This document shows, one piece after another, positions 5,174 through 7,294 of a DNA stretch of 7,294 nucleotides. Source of the stretch: Caulobacteraceae bacterium (GTDB taxonomy: Bacteria; Pseudomonadota; Alphaproteobacteria; Caulobacterales; Caulobacteraceae); the NCBI GenBank assembly GCA_020852035.1, contig JADZBR010000363.1, positions 1 to 7,294 on the forward strand, in the 5' to 3' direction. A program made the translations under genes and the position numbers. Position 1 is the stretch's first letter; each line of letters begins with the position of its first letter. A model generated the notes under the pieces. That model was not told the origin of the DNA and did no database searches. It worked only from the letters and a program-made list of their open reading frames with translations.

Positions 5174-6355
5174 TCAAACAACCTGTCCCGCCGCCCAGCC
5201 GCTGGCCCAGGCCCACTGGAAATTGTACCCGCCGAGCCAGCCGGTGACGTCCACGACCTCGCCGATGAAATAGAGCCCCGGCGCGGCCTTGGCCTCCATC
5301 GTGCGGCTCTCCAGCGCCCGCGTATCGACCCCGCCCAGGGTGACCTCGGCGGTGCGATAACCCTCCGAGCCGACGGGCTTCACCCGCCAGCGGTTCACCG
5401 CCTCGGCGATGGCGCGCAGGGTGCGATCGGGCGTATCGGCGAGGTTGCGCACCGCGCCTTCCCGCTCGGCTATGATCTGCGCGAGCCGCTTGGGGACGTG
5501 CAGGGCGAGGACGGTCTCCACCTGCCGCCGCCCGTTCTCGGCCTTGGCCGCGCGCAGGGCCTCGTAGAGATCGACGCCCGGCGCCATGTCGATGGCGATC
5601 TCCCCGCCCTCTCGCCAATAGGAGGAGATCTGCAGGATGACCGGCCCCGAGATTCCCCGGTGGGTGAACAGCATCGCCTCGTCGAACCTGGTCTTGCCGC
5701 TGGCGACCCGCGCCTCGACCGCCACCCCGGCCAGCGGCTTCAGCCGCTCCAGCAGCCCGGTCTCGAAGGTCAGGGGCACGAGCCCCGGCCGCGTCTCGGT
5801 CACCGGCACATCGAACTGGCAGGCGACATCGTAACCGAAGCCGGTCGCGCCCATCTTCGGGATCGACTTGCCGCCGGTGGCGATGACCAGCGCCTCGCAA
5901 GCGACCGCCTCGCCGCCCGCCGAGAGGGTGAAGCCGCCGCCGTCCCGCGCCGAGATATCCCCGGCGGTGACGCCCAGCCGTAAGCTGACGCCATGCTGGC
6001 GCATCTCGGAGAGCAGCATGTCGATGATCCGCCGGGCGCTGTCGTCGCAGAAGAGCTGGCCCAGCGTCTTCTCGTGCCAGGCGATGCGGTGGCGATCGAC
6101 CAGGGCGATGAAGTCCTTGGCCGTGTAGCGGCTCAGCGCCGAGATGCAGAACCTCGGGTTGGCCGAAAGGAACCTGTCGGGCGCCGTATGGATGTTGGTG
6201 AAGTTGCAGCGCCCGCCGCCGGAGATGCGGATCTTCTCCCCCGCCGCCTTGGCGTGGTCGAGCACCAGCACGCGCCGCCCGCGCCGACCGGCCTCGATGG
6301 CGCACATCATCCCGGCCGCGCCCGCGCCGATCACCACCACGTCGAAGTGCTGCAT
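5174..6355 (-). CDS. BaiN/HI0933 (YhiN)-family FAD-dependent oxidoreductase
   Basis: Encodes 393 residues, normal for the family. The N-terminal FAD-binding Rossmann motif is GAGAAG (10-15), followed by an acidic end of strand 2 (VLVLD, 29-33) and the family hallmark SGGGRCNFTN (45-54). TGGKSIPKMGATGFGY (160-175), LFTHRGISGP (229-238) and the C-terminal flavin loop GEVVDVTGWLGGYNF (365-379) are all intact. This family includes E. coli YhiN, H. influenzae HI0933 and clostridial BaiN; the last is linked to bile-acid ring reduction, but the general substrate in proteobacteria is unsettled, so no specific reaction is assigned. There is no signal peptide, so it should be cytoplasmic. No strong Shine-Dalgarno precedes the ATG, but it lies only two residues before the first beta strand and is probably right. 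It is divergent from the pseudouridine synthase across 54 bases and lies upstream of the YceI lipoprotein. Confidence 0.92.
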   Translation of the reverse strand: MQHFDVVVIGAGAAGMMCAIEAGRRGRRVLVLDHAKAAGEKIRISGGGRCNFTNIHTAPDRFLSANPRFCISALSRYTAKDFIALVDRHRIAWHEKTLGQLFCDDSARRIIDMLLSEMRQHGVSLRLGVTAGDISARDGGGFTLSAGGEAVACEALVIATGGKSIPKMGATGFGYDVACQFDVPVTETRPGLVPLTFETGLLERLKPLAGVAVEARVASGKTRFDEAMLFTHRGISGPVILQISSYWREGGEIAIDMAPGVDLYEALRAAKAENGRRQVETVLALHVPKRLAQIIAEREGAVRNLADTPDRTLRAIAEAVNRWRVKPVGSEGYRTAEVTLGGVDTRALESRTMEAKAAPGLYFIGEVVDVTGWLGGYNFQWAWASGWAAGQVV

Positions 6356-6409
6356 GCTTGCGCCGGTAGCACGGATCGACAGCCCGCAAGAGCCCGCCTA
6401 AACCGCCGC

Positions 6410-7294
6410 ATGGCCTGGACCCGCCGCTACGACGAAGCCGAGCCCCAGCGAGTCAACCGCTGGCTGGCGCAGAGCGGCGTCTGCTCACGCCGCGAGGCCG
6501 AGGCGCTGATCGCCGAGGGCCTGGTCTCCATCGACGGCGCCCGCGTGGACGACGCCGGCCGCAAGATCGAGCCCGGCCAGACGCTGACCCTCGCCGACCG
6601 CGCCGGCGCCAGGCTGGACGCCGCCCTCACCGTGGTGCTGAACAAGCCCGTGGGGATCGTCTCCGGCACGCCCGAGCCGAAGCAGACTCCCGCCGTCCGC
6701 CTGCTCACCGCCGACCGCCAGTGGAAGAGCGCCGCCCCCGTCCCCGGGCGCGACAGCCGCCTGGCCCCCGTCGGCCGGCTCGACATGGACTCCCACGGCC
6801 TCCTCCTGCTCTCCGAGGACGGCGTGGTCGCCAAGGCGGTGATCGGCCCGCAGTCCGACCTGGAGAAGGAATACCTTGTCCGCGTCTCGGGCGAGATCAC
6901 CGAGGCCCGCCTCGCCCGCCTCCGCCACGGCCTGGAGCTCGACGGCCGCAAGCTGCGCCCCGCCCGCGTGACCCCCGCCGGCGAGCAACGCCTGCGCTTC
7001 ATCCTGAAGGAAGGCCGCAACCGCCAGATTCGCCGCATGTGCGACCTCGTCGGTCTTGGCGTGACCAGCCTCTACCGCATCCGCATCGGCCCGCTGAAAC
7101 TCGGCGACCTGCCCGAAGGCCGCTGGCGGTCCATCACGGCGGAGGAGAGAGAGGCGCTGCTCAATCCCTCTCCCAGAGGGAGAGGGACACCCGACGGCGA
7201 GGCCGGCGGGAGGGTGAGGGGCTCCGGCCTCTCCGGAGAGTCCGCAAGCCCTCATCCTCGCCGCGCTCGGCGCGCCTTTCCTTCTCCCGACCGG
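6410..7294 (+). CDS. RluF/RsuA-family rRNA pseudouridine synthase, 3' end outside the window
   Basis: The frame opens at ATG 6410 and continues for 295 codons to the last base without a stop. An S4 RNA-binding domain (about 14-60, VNRWLAQSGVCSRREAEALI) is followed by the catalytic domain: NKPVGIVSGT (78-87), the GRLD motif with catalytic D125 (VGRLDMDSHGLLLL), EKEYLV (152-157) and EGRNRQIRRMCDLVG (201-215). GPLKLGDLPEGRWRSIT (227-243) normally comes near the C-terminus. Such enzymes convert a specific uridine of 23S or 16S rRNA to pseudouridine in the cytoplasm; the whole pattern fits RluF best, with RluB/RluE/RsuA as alternatives. No clear Shine-Dalgarno precedes the ATG, which leaves a reasonable 14-residue lead before the S4 domain. 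From about residue 252 the frame reads through a palindromic repeat, giving an Arg/Gly/Pro/Ser-rich tail unlike the family. The true stop lies beyond the window. Confidence 0.88.
   Translation, partial: MAWTRRYDEAEPQRVNRWLAQSGVCSRREAEALIAEGLVSIDGARVDDAGRKIEPGQTLTLADRAGARLDAALTVVLNKPVGIVSGTPEPKQTPAVRLLTADRQWKSAAPVPGRDSRLAPVGRLDMDSHGLLLLSEDGVVAKAVIGPQSDLEKEYLVRVSGEITEARLARLRHGLELDGRKLRPARVTPAGEQRLRFILKEGRNRQIRRMCDLVGLGVTSLYRIRIGPLKLGDLPEGRWRSITAEEREALLNPSPRGRGTPDGEAGGRVRGSGLSGESASPHPRRARRAFPSPDR
7165..7294. repeat. Dispersed palindromic (REP-like) repeat, truncated by the window end
   Basis: It begins with a near-symmetric 10-bp stem, TCCCTCTCCC (7165-7174) with GGGAGAGGGA (7178-7187), around a 3-base AGA loop. 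A second hairpin, CTCCGG (7222-7227) with CCGGAG (7233-7238), is enclosed by an imperfect pair: GGGTGAGGGGCT (7212-7223) against AGCCCTCATCC (7247-7257). The last bases (CTTCTCCCGACCGG) look like the start of another arm. Elements of the CCCTCTCCC/GGGAGAGGG type are common dispersed intergenic repeats in GC-rich proteobacteria. Only one copy is visible, so its dispersed nature is inferred from recall. It overlaps the 3' part of the pseudouridine synthase reading frame. Confidence 0.65.

Noticed and set aside
5087..5983. 298-codon plus-strand frame over the YceI and flavoprotein region
   Set aside because: It runs across two well-supported minus-strand genes and shows only Arg/Pro/Gly-rich shadow sequence.
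5160..6389. 409-codon minus-strand frame overlapping the flavoprotein
   Set aside because: It is a frame-shifted shadow of the BaiN-type gene; its translation is Arg/Gly-rich and lacks the FAD motifs of the true frame.
6357..6390. CTTGCG/CGCAAG inverted pair in the divergent spacer as a shared operator
   Set aside because: The arms are only six bases with a 22-base spacer, a match expected by chance fairly often in a region of this size; nothing else supports it.
6485..7255. 256-codon minus-strand frame opposite the pseudouridine synthase
   Set aside because: It is an Ala/Gly/Asp-rich shadow without motifs, whereas the plus strand encodes the S4 and catalytic domains.

Overview
This is a GC-rich window (about 70% G+C by eye) with very compact gene packing. 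Protein motifs and codon use point to an alphaproteobacterium, most likely Caulobacterales (Caulobacter, Phenylobacterium or Brevundimonas-like). That placement is inferred from style, not from a search. Nearly every base lies in or next to a gene, and I see no rRNA, tRNA, CRISPR array, insertion sequence or phage gene.

Layout. Positions 1-1390 (+): the 3' end of a hemerythrin-like HHE protein, then a beta-carbonic anhydrase, then the molybdenum-cofactor guanylyltransferase MobA. They are joined by two ATGA start/stop overlaps. Positions 1413-4029 (-): an acyl-CoA dehydrogenase of the ACAD10/11 type and, upstream of it, a diiron ferritin-like protein of unknown substrate. Each has its own promoter region, and a strong intrinsic terminator (2870-2901) separates them. 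Each promoter region carries an FNR/FixK-type box (TTGA-N6-TCAA), and the two boxes match at 15 of 18 positions, so the genes probably share a redox- or oxygen-responsive regulator. Positions 4030-4362: a 333-base gap holding the diiron gene's promoter, a 16-bp palindrome inside that promoter, and a block of strong inverted repeats with no convincing gene. Positions 4363-6355 (-): a YceI-domain lipoprotein and, upstream, a BaiN/HI0933-type flavoprotein. Positions 6410-7294 (+): an RluF/RsuA-type rRNA pseudouridine synthase, divergent from the flavoprotein gene. Its reading frame has no stop before the window ends and runs into a dispersed palindromic repeat that starts near 7165.

How the genes may work together. 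Most are ordinary housekeeping or accessory enzymes. The best candidate for undescribed biology is the pair of minus-strand genes at 1413-4029: a complete six-ligand diiron protein and a fatty-acyl-CoA dehydrogenase, each behind a near-identical FNR/FixK-like site. An enzyme that probably uses O2, placed behind a low-oxygen activator site, suggests a micro-oxic lipid or acyl-CoA oxidation role; this is an inference. The 238-base gap at 2688-2925 holds the terminator, the second FNR-like box, a weak -10, a small GGCATG/CATGCC inverted repeat (2774-2790) and the acyl-CoA dehydrogenase Shine-Dalgarno.
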